From contig RBKR01000003.1 of the NCBI GenBank assembly GCA_004835665.1, positions 62,001 through 126,000 of the forward strand: 64,000 bases of DNA. Reading direction: 5' to 3'. Made by a program: the position numbers and the translations under genes. Positions within the stretch are counted from its first letter, which is position 1. Every line of letters begins with the position of its first letter. Source of the DNA: Phoma sp. XZ068 (lineage: Eukaryota > Ascomycota > Dothideomycetes > Pleosporales > Didymellaceae). This document shows, piece after piece, positions 1 to 10,516 of the stretch. Below the pieces are notes generated by a model. The model saw only the letters and a program-made list of their open reading frames with translations. It did no database searches and was not told the origin of the DNA.

Positions 1-587
1 CAGACATTCGCTTCCATCTGAGTTGGGGCGTGAAGAGTGGGCTGGCATGTTTCTGTTCGCTGCAGCGATCATCTATATTCACGCTTCTGCTGAGTTGGTC
101 AGGTAATGTGTACCGCTGAAGTTCCTTCCGTCATTATTCATCTGCGACTGGACCCTGGAAAAGACGCAAATGGGGCAACAGCAATTTGATGGTTAAATCT
201 CGTTGACTTTAGAGTCGAAAAAAGAATTACAGTTCATCGCAGACTCACAGAACAGCTTCCATGTTAGGGGTTTTGTAGAATAAAGATGTAGTATTCTTAA
301 AATTCCTTCAATGCCTCGCGGTTATCCTTCTGGTTGGTCACGCGTCTCAATCTTTTGTTCATGGCGGTGCAACACTTGACGGGTCGATGTCACCCTGTTT
401 CTAACTCGTATTAATTTACTCTAGTCCTAACCTTGCAATTGTCCTAGAATGTGCCAATGGTACTACTATATGTGCTAGTTTAGTAGTTAGATTGGCCCCA
501 AGTCTACAACTCTGTTATATACTGGGTAGGATTTAGTGGCATAATATGACTTTTGCTTGGGACCTTCGACTTAGATTTTGCTTATAG
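1..587. other. Intergenic, no gene seen
   Basis: I see no open frame of useful length, RNA gene or repeat here. It would be the downstream flank of the broken reductase gene that follows on the minus strand. Confidence 0.5.
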
Positions 588-1620
588 CTAAGGCTGAGCA
601 GCATCAACTACCATTGGTGGAAATGTACCGAGCTTCTCCATCTCTTGGAACATCTCAAACACAGTTTCCAGTGTGTCGACGAACATGCAGAATCCATAAC
701 GCTTGGTCTTGTTCACCGACAGAATTCCGAACGGAAGATAGGCCAAATCTCCCACTGAAAAATTATCTAAAGAACCCTCCCATGGATTCTTCGTCACCTT
801 TCCACCCGAGTTGGCCATGGTCTCTTCCCACACTTGCTTTGTTGATGGATCAGACGCCCACTGTGCGAGAGTGAAGCTGCAACGAAACTGCATTGGTGGG
901 CCCTAGCCGAGGGGTCATTTCTTCCAGCCAGCAAGCGCCGTTGCTTGCAGCTTGCCTTTGTCTAGTTCTTGACCCTGTACCTCCGCCAATCCATACCAGC
1001 GGGCTAATTCATGAAAGAATCGATCCCAACTAAGGAGGCCACCGTCTTGAGCATTGAAAGACTGGTTTGCGCACTTGTCTTCAAGAACAGCACACTCACT
1101 CAGATATCGAGTCAATCTAGCCGTCGAGTGGCCGGCTTCGAATTGCCAGGAAGTAAAATCAGCGCCAAGTTTCAGAGGCTCACCCTTGTAGGCTTGGATG
1201 GCCGCATAGATGCCATAGCTCAGAAAGTTATTCATCGATACATGCTCAGTCGCAACGATGATAGCAAATGGATGAACAATATTCCACTTTGTCTCAGGGT
1301 GCTCATCGCAGTAGTCTTTAAGTGCGTCTTCCTGGTGGTAATAGAAATTTGGCAAGAGGTAGATACACGTAGTAAAAGACGTAGTCAACATACACAGCAA
1401 CGTTGCGGAGAGCCTGAGCAATGTGCTCAGCAGAAGAGTTCAAGTCAATTGCGACGTGCTGGATACGAGATCGTTGGTCATCCGAGAGTAATGACAGTAG
1501 TTTAGCTGACAGTGGGCTACGTGACACTGCATAGACCTTAGACCAGCGTTCAGGGATGTCCAACAGCGCCCTGATTGTGTGGAAGCCTCAGATGCCCGTT
1601 GCTCCCAGCACTATAGCTTT
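588..1620 (-). pseudogene. Broken PRISE-like NAD(P)-dependent reductase (SDR/epimerase fold)
   Basis: Reading the minus strand gives a scattered but clear match to fungal enzymes related to progesterone 5-beta-reductase/iridoid synthase (extended SDR, Rossmann fold). The start has the dinucleotide motif GATGI*GFHTIRALL with a stop (TGA at 1588-1590) inside the glycine motif. Next comes the frame with WSKVYAVSRSPLS and DYVFYYVYL. At about 1345 it jumps in another frame straight to PNFYYHQEDALKDYC, so about 70 residues of the family's central part are missing. After LAGWKK there is a TGA (915-917), then PLG, a TAG (903-905) and GPPMQF. The C-terminal part runs on to PPMVVDAAQP. These are stops, a frameshift and a deletion, so I call a pseudogene. 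The family is recognised from memory of conserved stretches. Confidence 0.75.
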
Positions 1621-1629
1621 CAAGTCATT

Positions 1630-2250
1630 TGAAGAAGGATCAAAGGAAGGAAGGTTGCGGTAAATACCAGATTGGCGAAGCGGATATTGCGACGAACCCA
1701 TGTTGCAGACCTGATGTGAAGGGTCGGTTGAGGAAGCGATTGGTCGATATTGACAATTGCACATCAGAGCTCACTTATATACATCCTACGAAACGCAGCG
1801 TCACATGGTAAATCTACGGATACAGTCGGGGATGGAAATGGTCGTCACACTCGAAGTCATGTTGGGGCATTGAGAGAAGAAGAGAGAATAGAAGGCTCCT
1901 CTAGTAGCGTTGTACCCTCAAGAGAGTGGTCCACTAAAATCGCGCTAAAACACGGCGAGGACGTCAGGCCGTAAAAAAGCGTCGCACTAATGCACGATTT
2001 CGATCCTCCCGCAACGTCAACCTCTGGCTCATTCTCTAGATCGGATTCTTCGGCGGTGAGAACTGATACGCTGACGTTGACATTCTCCCAGGTTCAACGC
2101 GATGTCGTGCAGAAAACGTTGTTGCTCAGGTTGAAGTTCAACTTCGCCAAGGACTAGGCCAGGTCTCGTCCCTCTCAGGCTCCGTCTTAGTCTGTCGTGG
2201 TAAGAGTAGATAATCTAACGGTCTGCAGCAGATACCTCCCATTTACCAAG
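1630..2250. other. Intergenic, no gene seen
   Basis: Short frames only. Region between the divergent 5' ends of the reductase pseudogene and the DNA glycosylase gene, so it would hold both promoters. Confidence 0.4.
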
Positions 2251-3225
2251 ATGGCCAGAATTACACGTTCAGCTGTTGCAAAGGCTGCAAAAGCGAGCAC
2301 CGCGAAAATTGAGAGAAACGCGGCTGCTGAGCATCATGGCGCAAAAAGGCATACCAAGACAGTAACCGACGACACCTTCGAATCAAGGAACAAGACAAGG
2401 CCCACCTTGAAGGCGGGGCCTCATTCGTTGTCACCTGCAAAGACGAAAGCCGGCGACGCAAAGTACAAAGCCTGGTCCAAGCACGCCGTGTCCTCGCCCT
2501 TTCCCGATTTCCACAGCCCAACCCCGGAACAATGTCGCCAATCGCACGCAATATTAGAAGAAATGCACGGCAGCACGGTACGAGACAATTTCGCAGAGAT
2601 GGAAAACCCGCAGCAGGCGTACCGACACGTTATGGACGCTTTAGTTGTTGCGCAGCTTAGCCCGGCTACATCCTGCTCCAATGCACAGCGCGCTATGAAG
2701 AGTATGGCAAATGTATATGGGTCGACGTTTGCATATCAGGAGATTCTTGATGGAGGAATCGAGAAACTGCAAGGCGCGCTCCGACCAGGGGGCATGCAGA
2801 ACCGGAAAGCCAAGATGCTCACGCAGCTGGTACTGGATGTTAAGAAACATCACGGCAAGTGGGACCTCGATTTCATGTTTAAACTAAGCAACGAAGATGC
2901 AATGAAGGAGGTCCTACAATATCACGGCATAGACCCTAAGTCTGCTTTCTGCTTATTGAGCATTTGCTTGCAGCGGCAGAGCTTTGCCGTCGATACCCAC
3001 ATCTACCGCATCACTGGTCTGTGGGGTTGGAGACCAAAGAATGCAAGTTGAGAGATGGCTCAGGCTCATTTAGATGACAGGATCCCTGCCCAGCTGAAGT
3101 TTCCACTACACTACCTCTTTATTGTTCATGGGAGGGAATGTGCACAGTGTCGAGGTAACGGGAATACATCTGCGGCTTGCAGATTTAAACAAGAGTACAA
3201 GACCCTTACAGGGGAAAGGCTATAG
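2251..3225 (+). pseudogene. HhH-GPD DNA glycosylase (endonuclease III-like) interrupted by one in-frame TGA
   Basis: This is a base-excision repair glycosylase of the HhH-GPD superfamily, expected to act in the nucleus. I chose the ATG at 2251 (MARITRSAVAKAAKAS), which starts a basic, low-complexity N-terminal tail. The helix-hairpin-helix is YHGIDPKSAFCLL, whose Lys is the likely catalytic lysine, followed by FAVDTHIYRITGLWGWRP with the family's catalytic Asp. The frame then meets TGA at 3049-3051 after RPKNAS. It continues in the same frame without further damage as EMAQAHLDDRIPAQLKF, then FIVHGRECAQC, to a TAG at 3223-3225. Relatives have an Arg before EMAQAHLD, so a CGA to TGA change explains the stop. 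I saw no splice sites that would remove it. The truncated 266-residue product would lack the last helices. It could be a strain-specific null allele or a readthrough product. Confidence 0.75.
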
Positions 3226-4460
3226 ACAATTAGAGAAATATTACCAAGCACGCCCCAAGCTCGGCGTTATAGAGTCAGTAATTACTTTCAGTCGCACGCG
3301 TAGTGACTATTTTCAGTCATTGTGACACCCATGAAAGTGTTCCGTGCCTCGGCCTACCTTAGATGAGTCACGGTTGCCAACATTCAAATCTAGGAGATTG
3401 AGGTACCGAGGTAGTTACATTTGTGGTGGATAATGATTAAATTCATGTTCAAACACGTGGAGAAGGTGGGCGCATTCCCTTACCGAAGCAGACTGATAGT
3501 GGCAATGTTCGTCGTCTTCTCCGTGTATTGTTACCGGATTGAAATAATTGAGATGCTGTAGAAAGATTTGACCCCTAAATAATGATCGAATGATCATGCT
3601 AGTTGCCAAAGCGGCGCGGGTGACAAGGCACCGTCTTGCATGCACGCTTCGCACGCTGTTATTGAAGATACATCCGAACGATGGTGTATCACAATCATCC
3701 AGGCGCATCTGAAGCATGTACTTCCAGGTAGTGCAGCAGCGACAGTCATGCCAAAGGTGATGTGGACCCCCACCAGCTGCAACGTCTTGATACTCACTTG
3801 CCTTGGCTTTCGGGTGACAAAGATGATGAGTTGGAATGTGGGCTAGTCGAACTCTGGATCAATGAATTACTGCGCTACAGAGCTTCGCTTCCTCTCTGGA
3901 GAACTTAGTAGTGAAACAGTTCTTAGATTCAAAAGCCAGGCTGTTCAGGTCACTGCGAACGTGAAAGTGTTGTGGGTGCTGAAGTATGGTGTTTCAGCGC
4001 TACAAGAAAGACAAGAGGAACAAAGTAGAGACGTCACTCTTAAGCAATGACAAACTAGAGAAACAATCTGTGTCGATGCGATGCGATATAAATCTACCAA
4101 TATGATGTAGCTGAGTGCAATAACTAGGGCCGGCTTACGAGAATAATCTGTTCGAAAGCACAAAATGTTTGTCATGTACTTCGAGGATGAGGCAATCGAA
4201 TCCACAGATAAGGGCACACGCCGACTACGGTCAATGTGATGAAGCTCACCACTAGTGGATTATTCTCTCCTACAGAATTCAATCCAATTTGATGCCTTCA
4301 AGAAACTGCGTTAGCTCAACGCAGCCCTTGACCGGCCCCACGAGAGTTAGCGGTTGCCGTTCTCGTAAACGGGCAGCCCTATACGTTCCTTCTCGGAATG
4401 AATGAAAAAGTTACATATCACTGATATCCAATGAAGTGTCTCAACATTTGTATTATTATT
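3226..4460. other. Intergenic, no gene supported
   Basis: About 1.2 kb with short overlapping frames on both strands, none with a recognisable domain. No repeats seen. Confidence 0.4.
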
Positions 4461-5023
4461 CTATGGAGCTGTTGCTTGAACTCTTGTGCTAGTTAACTGC
4501 GCACAATTCTGGCCTCTCGGGTCAACAGTGATTTGCGCGGCAGCATCGTGACCGCTTTGACAGGCACCGCTAGCACTGACGAGCTGCCCATTCTGTAAGC
4601 TAACAGGATCTAGGTTGGGATCGGCGCAGTCGAGCGCTTTGAAGTGCGTTCCATTGAAGCCAACACAAGCTTGTGCGTTGACAAGGTCTGGCCGAAAGCC
4701 ATTTGAGAAGGATCGTTGCACTGCAAGAACGTCTGCATTTCCTACGGTGGAGGGTGTGAGTTGGCGGTCCGCGGCAGTGTTCACGCATGCTGCGTCGACA
4801 ATTTCGCCTGAAACGATGGCTCAGTTATTGATAGCAAATGCGAATGGGAAATAAAGATACCATTGTTGCGGAACGTTAAGCACTCGTTACCGGGGATACC
4901 AGCAACTTCTTTCAGAACCAGTGTTTGTGCGCCTTTCTGAAGAGCTCCGTTGCCATTTTGTCGACTTGTTATTGCTGCTGCTGAGGCGGCAGTGGTGAAC
5001 AGGACCGAGGTGAAAAACTTCAT
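4461..5023 (-). CDS. Small secreted six-cysteine protein (effector-like), two exons
   Basis: Exons 4861-5023 and 4461-4807 are separated by a 53-nt GT..AG intron (4808-4860) with a branch-like CTATCAATAACTGAG. The spliced product is 169 residues. It starts MKFFTSVLFTTAASAAA, a typical signal peptide, so secretion is predicted. The mature part holds six cysteines (in GNEC, DAAC, AQAC, ALDC, SGAC and QNC), which could form three disulfides, and one N-glycosylation site (NGTH). Splicing joins RNN to GEIVDAACVNTAADRQ in frame, which supports the model. A TATA-like box lies about 127 nt upstream of the start. I do not recognise a named domain. Size, secretion and paired cysteines fit the fungal small secreted or effector class, but no function is shown. 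Confidence 0.75.
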
Positions 5024-5149
5024 GGTGGCAGTCGATAAGGTTTTCGTGGACCAACAATACAAAATAAAACGTTGGAATCAAAAGGGAAGTAATATAAACT
5101 AACAGTCGTGTGTGTAATGACTCTTGAATCTGCCTTCAGGCAGCGATCC

Positions 5150-5155
5150 TTTATA
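5150..5155 (-). promoter_or_regulatory. TATA box of the small secreted protein gene
   Basis: TATAAA on the minus strand, about 127 nt upstream of the ATG at 5023. Position and sequence fit a core promoter; inferred only. Confidence 0.4.
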
Positions 5156-7054
5156 CTGACAACTCGAACTCTTCGCTTTCGCACTGAAAGTACGGGGCGC
5201 AAGCTCATGCGCGCTTACACAGGATCATACTGACGATCATACTTTAGACCTGAGTTGACCTGAGGTATCAAACTTGAGACATAAGGAGTAAGATGTGAGC
5301 ACACTCCTCGCCGGCACATGCAGTCATGCCGGGCCAAGGTTCCTGGCAACTCTAACAGGTCGCGTAGTGGAGCCACGACTAAAGAACATTACTGTTTCCC
5401 AGAAATTTACAAAGAATTGGCACAAGATATTGTTGCCCTACTCGAGTATGCGTATTTATGTAGTACCTAAAGGTTGACAGCTGGGTTCGTAAAGTGAAAC
5501 TCTTGGCGTCTGAGGCGCTTGGGATGGCGTTTTGTAGGTTTTACAAAACACGCTGAACACTGCGGGGCCAACTTGCGCACGGGACTTTTTGTGTGAGAAT
5601 TGGCGAGCTTTAAGATTAAATCGTGGATACAGTTTAATACGGACCTGTGTCGAGTTTCTTCCACCGCTATTCTAGCCACACAGTCTCAACAGACATGTTT
5701 CTACAAGGATGCGAACGCATTAGGCAAGACCTTCCGTCCAGTCCCCGATGGAACATGTGCGGGAATTTGGGAGATATCGAAACCGTGCCTGCAACCAGCG
5801 GACGTGGTCGACCGATGCGCACTCCGCTATTGAACATCCAACAGCAATGCAGTCCCTCACCCGACCGCCAACGTCGGGTGAGAGTTTCCAGCGTCGATAG
5901 TAATGAAGCGGGAGCTTTCAAATTTGTTTCGGAACATTTTTCCACGAAGGCTTGGGCATTGAGCATGGAGATAGACATTCAACTCGTTACAGAGTTTGCG
6001 TCTTAGGTCCATTAACAATTAACAAATTAAAACGACTTGTTATTTCTGTTAATATAACAATACTGCCCCAGACTCGTTAGATACACAAGCTACTGGAAAG
6101 GATCAACAGATTCCCTAGCAGGAACTGAAGGCCTATTTCAAGGATGCTCGGATCCAAAATTGGGAGGATCGTGCAAGTGTGAACATCTACACTTTTGCCG
6201 GGGGAGAGTCTGGTCGTTCCATGGAGGCTTCCTGGCAGAGGAAGCGGTACAGTTGAGTTAGTTATTACTGGCCCTGGCTCGTGGGTTACGGCGGCAGGGG
6301 AGGAACATATATCTTGTTCTAAGCTACCTAGGTAGCTTGCAGAGCTGTGGACCGTCCATATACAACATCACCATATTCCACAGCATAATGTCTCTAACAC
6401 TACCTAGATAATGACTCATTTAGTGCGCGGCATGAGCTTCCTTGATAAGCTAAGTCTCGACTCAGCCGCTGTTCCCCAGCTAGCATTTGGCGATTGATTC
6501 AAATTTCTAAGGGTAATAGTGGATACCCAATGGTTCTCCCAGGGTGACTACAACATCCGATCCGCAAACCCAGAGCACAGGTCGAGGCTAGAAGCGCGAT
6601 ATGTCCCGCATACGGTGCATCTTGAGATCGTTGTACGCCAGACGCGTACTAGGTACGTTGAAGCAATCGTCAAGTGTGAGCCATTTGCATCTCTAATCAT
6701 GCAGAATAAGAAAATTTCTGGGTGTCACAAAATTACGAGCTTGGAAGCAGCAAAGTGTATTGTGAGAGTGTGATTGCTGAGTAATTTTCATGCCGTAGAC
6801 CGGTACAGTATGCTCCTTAAGACATTGGCGATGTTTGTGGACAGTAGACAGTAAGAAAAGGGATTGAAACACCCGGGGTGGCACTTCTAGACGCAATTGT
6901 ATTTACTATAGAAATCTTGATAATATCTAGAATGGATCTTATGCTGGTTATGAGAAAAGCAATAGTTACCACCAAGGTGGAAACGAGCCAAAGCCAGTAT
7001 AGTATTGTTCAGCTGACTTCAGTCATTGTCTCAGAGGTAACAAAGATGACCAAA
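5156..7054. other. Intergenic, no gene supported
   Basis: About 1.9 kb. A 119-codon frame at 5647-6006 on the plus strand and an overlapping minus frame of similar size have no recognisable domain and look like chance openings. Near 6320-6345 there is a short palindromic AGCTACCTAGGTAGCT. Confidence 0.4.
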
Positions 7055-8742
7055 TCAGTTTACAGCCTTCAACTTGACCATAAGCGGGGTTTTTGCCCAG
7101 AGGATATGCGTCTCTTGATTAAGCCAATCTGCTTTGGTATCGTACAGTTCTAAATCAAAGTGAAAGCATATACTGGCAAGCACGAGGCGCATCTCATGGT
7201 AAGCGAGGCTTTTAACATTAGTCAAATACTAAAATTGGGTGTGTAAGGCAACTTACTTCTTGCCAATGCAGTTGCGTGGGCCGACTGAGAAAGGGTTCAA
7301 GGCGTCTCGACGATCAGACCCGTACTTTTCCTGGCCCTCAGGTAAGAACCGCTCTGGTACAAAACTGTCAGGATCTACGAAGTTGGTGGGCGCGTGATAA
7401 ACCGAATATGGCGACGGTTGAACGATAATCTGCGACGTATGGGTCAACAATTCTCATTGAGACATTCTCAAGGTAAGACTTACGCCGCCAGGAAGCCAGG
7501 TTCCACAAACAGTAGCGCCTGCTTTTGGAGTCGTTCGGGGAAGGCCCAAAGGCACAGGAGGATAGTATCGCAGGCCTTCCTCGATGCATGCGCTTAGATA
7601 CTCCATCTGCGATAGATTTGTCATGGTGATGTCATCAAACGATGAGAACGAAGCTCTCAATTCTTTAGTCAAGCGACCCAGCTTGTCCGGATTCTTTAGC
7701 AGCAGGTATGTCAGACCCGAAAGCTCTGTTGCCGTTGTCTCGGTTCCAGCAATCATGAATAGCGACCCGTTGTTATACATTTCGTCCTGTTTCAACCCTC
7801 CTTCTTCTTCGGTATGACGAGTGACGAAGGTCCATATATCCGGTCGCTCAGTCTTACGTGCCATACGTTTGTCAATGCTATCGGCTGAAAATTCCAGATG
7901 TTGTTGTCTCTTCCTCTTGATTTCACCGGGGACCATTGCTTGTAGTATTTTCCCTACGGTTGGCCATGCTCGGGAGATTCTGGCAATGGAACCAAACTTA
8001 ACCACGGAGAAGATGGATGCCACCCAAGGGTGATACGATGAGTCGGTAAGCTGGTTGAGAGACTGACCGTAAGTCAGGTCGGCCATGATGTCGAAGGTGG
8101 TAAAGTTATCTTCCCATAAGTTGTTAGTCTTATTTTGCGACTCGTAGAGAATACACGTACACCACTCGACCAAATTGGCAGGCAGGCCTCCTTCTGCCAT
8201 CCCCTTCAGCTTCGTAATAAGCAAATGAACATGCCCTTTCAAAAGTTCCTCTTGCTCTTTAAGAGCCCGGTCGCTGAAGGCATGACTAACGGTCTTTCTT
8301 TGACGGGCATGCGACGCATTATCGGCGACAATCAAGCCGGGATGGGTGCCGTAAAGGTCAGGTCCATAGAACTCTGGTGACTTAGTGTAGACAGGGGCTG
8401 CCCGATGACCGTATATATCCTTCCAAACTTCTGGCTCAATAAAAGAGAGCTCATTTGGTGCGAGGCGTACAACGGGTCCATACTTCTTGTGAAGACTTTG
8501 TATCCATAAGTGCGAGTAGCCTTGAATCATTCTATAATGATACAACAACACTGTAGTTCGCGCAAGAAACGGGCCTGGATATGATCGTAGTGGGTGGAGG
8601 CAAAGATTGTAGAAGCATTTGACGGCAACATAGCCAATCTGTTATTGTTAGACTCATATCGTGGAAGGGTGCATGAAATTCTCACAAATAGCAATGACAG
8701 CAACCACAGGGTTGAAACCGTATCAAACTCCGAGGCAAACAT
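7055..8742 (-). CDS. Cytochrome P450 monooxygenase, five exons
   Basis: Exons, in transcript order: 8686-8742, 8161-8638, 7484-8109, 7257-7429, 7055-7208, giving 495 residues. The four GT..AG introns are 47, 51, 54 and 48 nt. The protein starts MFASEFDTVSTLWLLSLLF, an N-terminal membrane anchor typical of microsomal P450s, then has the proline-rich hinge HPLRSYPGPFLAR. The I-helix oxygen-binding motif is AGTETT, the K-helix ExxR is EEGLRYYPP, the PERF-like motif is PERFLPEG and the heme loop is PFSVGPRNCIGK, with Cys as the iron ligand. Splicing out 8110-8160 restores LVEWYNFTTFDIMADLTYG, conserved in the family. It resembles CYP65-type fungal P450s of secondary metabolism, but no other biosynthetic gene is adjacent, so the substrate is unknown. 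All key residues are present. Confidence 0.9.
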
Positions 8743-9423
8743 GGTGACGGTCGTGATGGCCTGCAACAATGATGCTGCTGTCTTTGCTTAATATGTGATT
8801 TGTACGACACTTTATATGCCAGCGAAACATCTCGGGAGTAGTGTCGGCTAAACGCAATGCACCTGTGTGGAGCGCAGATCTCAGGGCGGTTCTTAACGGG
8901 TTGTGAATATCCGTTATCCGGAATCACCACACTGTCGTTTATCCCTGACAAGCTTCGCATGCGACATGCTCCATGTTGTGCAACCTGTCTTGTTCCCTGT
9001 CTGCGGGTTAATTTGCTCCATAGTTGTAATACAAATAACTCGTAATAACCAATTAATCGCAACTTGACGACTTGGCTGATGCAGAAAAGATGTTTGTGCA
9101 AAATTGAGGTGTGACGATGGGAGAGCGTGCATTGTCGCCGATCTTGGAAGGCGCGAATTCCGATTACGTCGGCGCCAGCTTCGGAAAGGGCCAACTTGCA
9201 CAAGGATGCATCCACACCGCAACGCAGTTTAAACTTCTTTCTAAACAAAAAAGCTTGGTAGTCTCCCAAATGGATTTCAGGCGCTCGGAAAGGTTGTGAT
9301 TCTTTCGTAGCGAAGAAGTGCAGAAATGGTTCATAACGAATGTCTTAGGCGCGTATCTATGGTCTAGCATATTGCAGTTCATCTATAAAGCCATTGATCC
9401 AGTGTCCATACCAAGAGATCTCT
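8743..9423. other. Intergenic, P450 promoter side
   Basis: Nothing recognisable. A 195-codon minus frame overlapping the P450 first exon has no domain and is judged spurious. Confidence 0.4.
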
Positions 9424-10516
9424 TTATATGGCCACATTTGAGATGTCGGTATCGATGTAGAGACCGATCCAGAAGCAATCCTTGGGCATCTTCTCAGGCA
9501 AACCGAAGTACAACAATCCACTGACAGACTGCTTGCGTCCAGGGCAAACACCAGCGTACTGATATCCACTCTTCGAGGAGCAGACAATTAGATTGTCGCC
9601 GAAGCATTTGATGTAGTCAACCTTGCTCTGGCCAACAGCGCGGTACTGGAGGAAATCCCATTTTCCGCTCGTATTAGGAGCAACACCAGCCATTTTCTTG
9701 GCAGGCGCAATTTGTACAAGGGTGCCGTCAGCAGCAGATTGAAAGATAGAAGTTTGAGGCTTGTAGTCGGGACGGTTTAGGGCAACGGCTGCACCCTCAC
9801 CAGGGGAGACAGCAAGACAGCGACCATCCGTGACAGTGCCGCTGTTCTCGGTCCTGATGCGGAACCCACGCTGAGTAGCAGTACCAGTATAGCCGTTGCT
9901 GCCAGCGATGACGACATGGAAGTTGCCACGGTACTGGCCGTCATTGACATTGACGTCGGGAGAAATCGGGCTGCTCCACCACACACACTTGATGTTGGTC
10001 ACACTCGGGGGGTCCAAGCAGGAAGGATCATTGGGGTCGACTGATGGGTCGCGTTCGTAGTAGATGTTGAAAGAGGTACAGTCGGAGATGGCGTTACACT
10101 TATCGGCACAAGTCTGCAGGTCATAGGTATCCATGAGCGTGAAACCGAGGTAGCCAGGAGCATTCGGTGACGCCTTGGTGTTACTGAAGACAGAGTTGAA
10201 TCCCAGTGGGGTCTTCGCGGCGCTGGCCTGCTTCGAGAAGTATTTATCAAGCAAGGAAGGCATCGGCAGTGTCAGCAGAAGACTTGTGTGCGATTCCAGA
10301 AGGCTGGGGGTAGCAAGTACTGCCATCGCGCCTCATTCTTTGGGCTCCTGCGGTGGCAGTAGCAGGCTCGGCCAGAGTCGTTGCAGTGACAAGAGGTGCG
10401 CTTGGGCCTGTCTGGTAGACAACAGGAGGTCCAGGATAAGTGAGTGTGGGGGCAGCGGCAGCCACGGCAGCCACAGCAGCCAAAACGGCGCCAGCAGTGA
10501 AAGTGTTGAAGAGCAT
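9424..10516 (-). pseudogene. Secreted cysteine-rich (PAN/apple-like) fungal protein with a one-base frameshift
   Basis: The minus strand encodes a secreted protein of about 360 residues. It starts MLFNTFTAGAVLAAVAAVAAAAP, a clear signal peptide, and runs to DTADAFLA followed by TGA (10247-10249). One base out of phase the family sequence resumes as DKYFSKQASAAKTPLGF and continues without a break. That part includes GYLGFTLMDTYDLQTCADKC, CTSFNIYYERDPSV and IKCVWW, ending at 9424. The cysteine spacing resembles apple/PAN-type adhesion modules of fungal cell-wall proteins. A single extra T (minus strand) near 10249-10250 explains the break, and I found no GT..AG pair joining the two frames. It could be a recent inactivation or a sequencing error; everything else looks intact. 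Role probably extracellular or wall-bound; otherwise unknown. Confidence 0.7.

Noticed and set aside
3049..3051. Programmed stop-codon readthrough in the DNA glycosylase gene
   Set aside because: The base after TGA is G (TGA GAG), not the CTA context usual for fungal readthrough; a plain CGA-to-TGA mutation is simpler.
5647..6006. 119-codon plus-strand frame
   Set aside because: Overlapped by a minus frame of like length, no domain, no signal peptide, no introns implied.
8682..9269. 195-codon minus-strand frame upstream of the P450
   Set aside because: It overlaps the P450 first exon in another frame and has no recognisable sequence.
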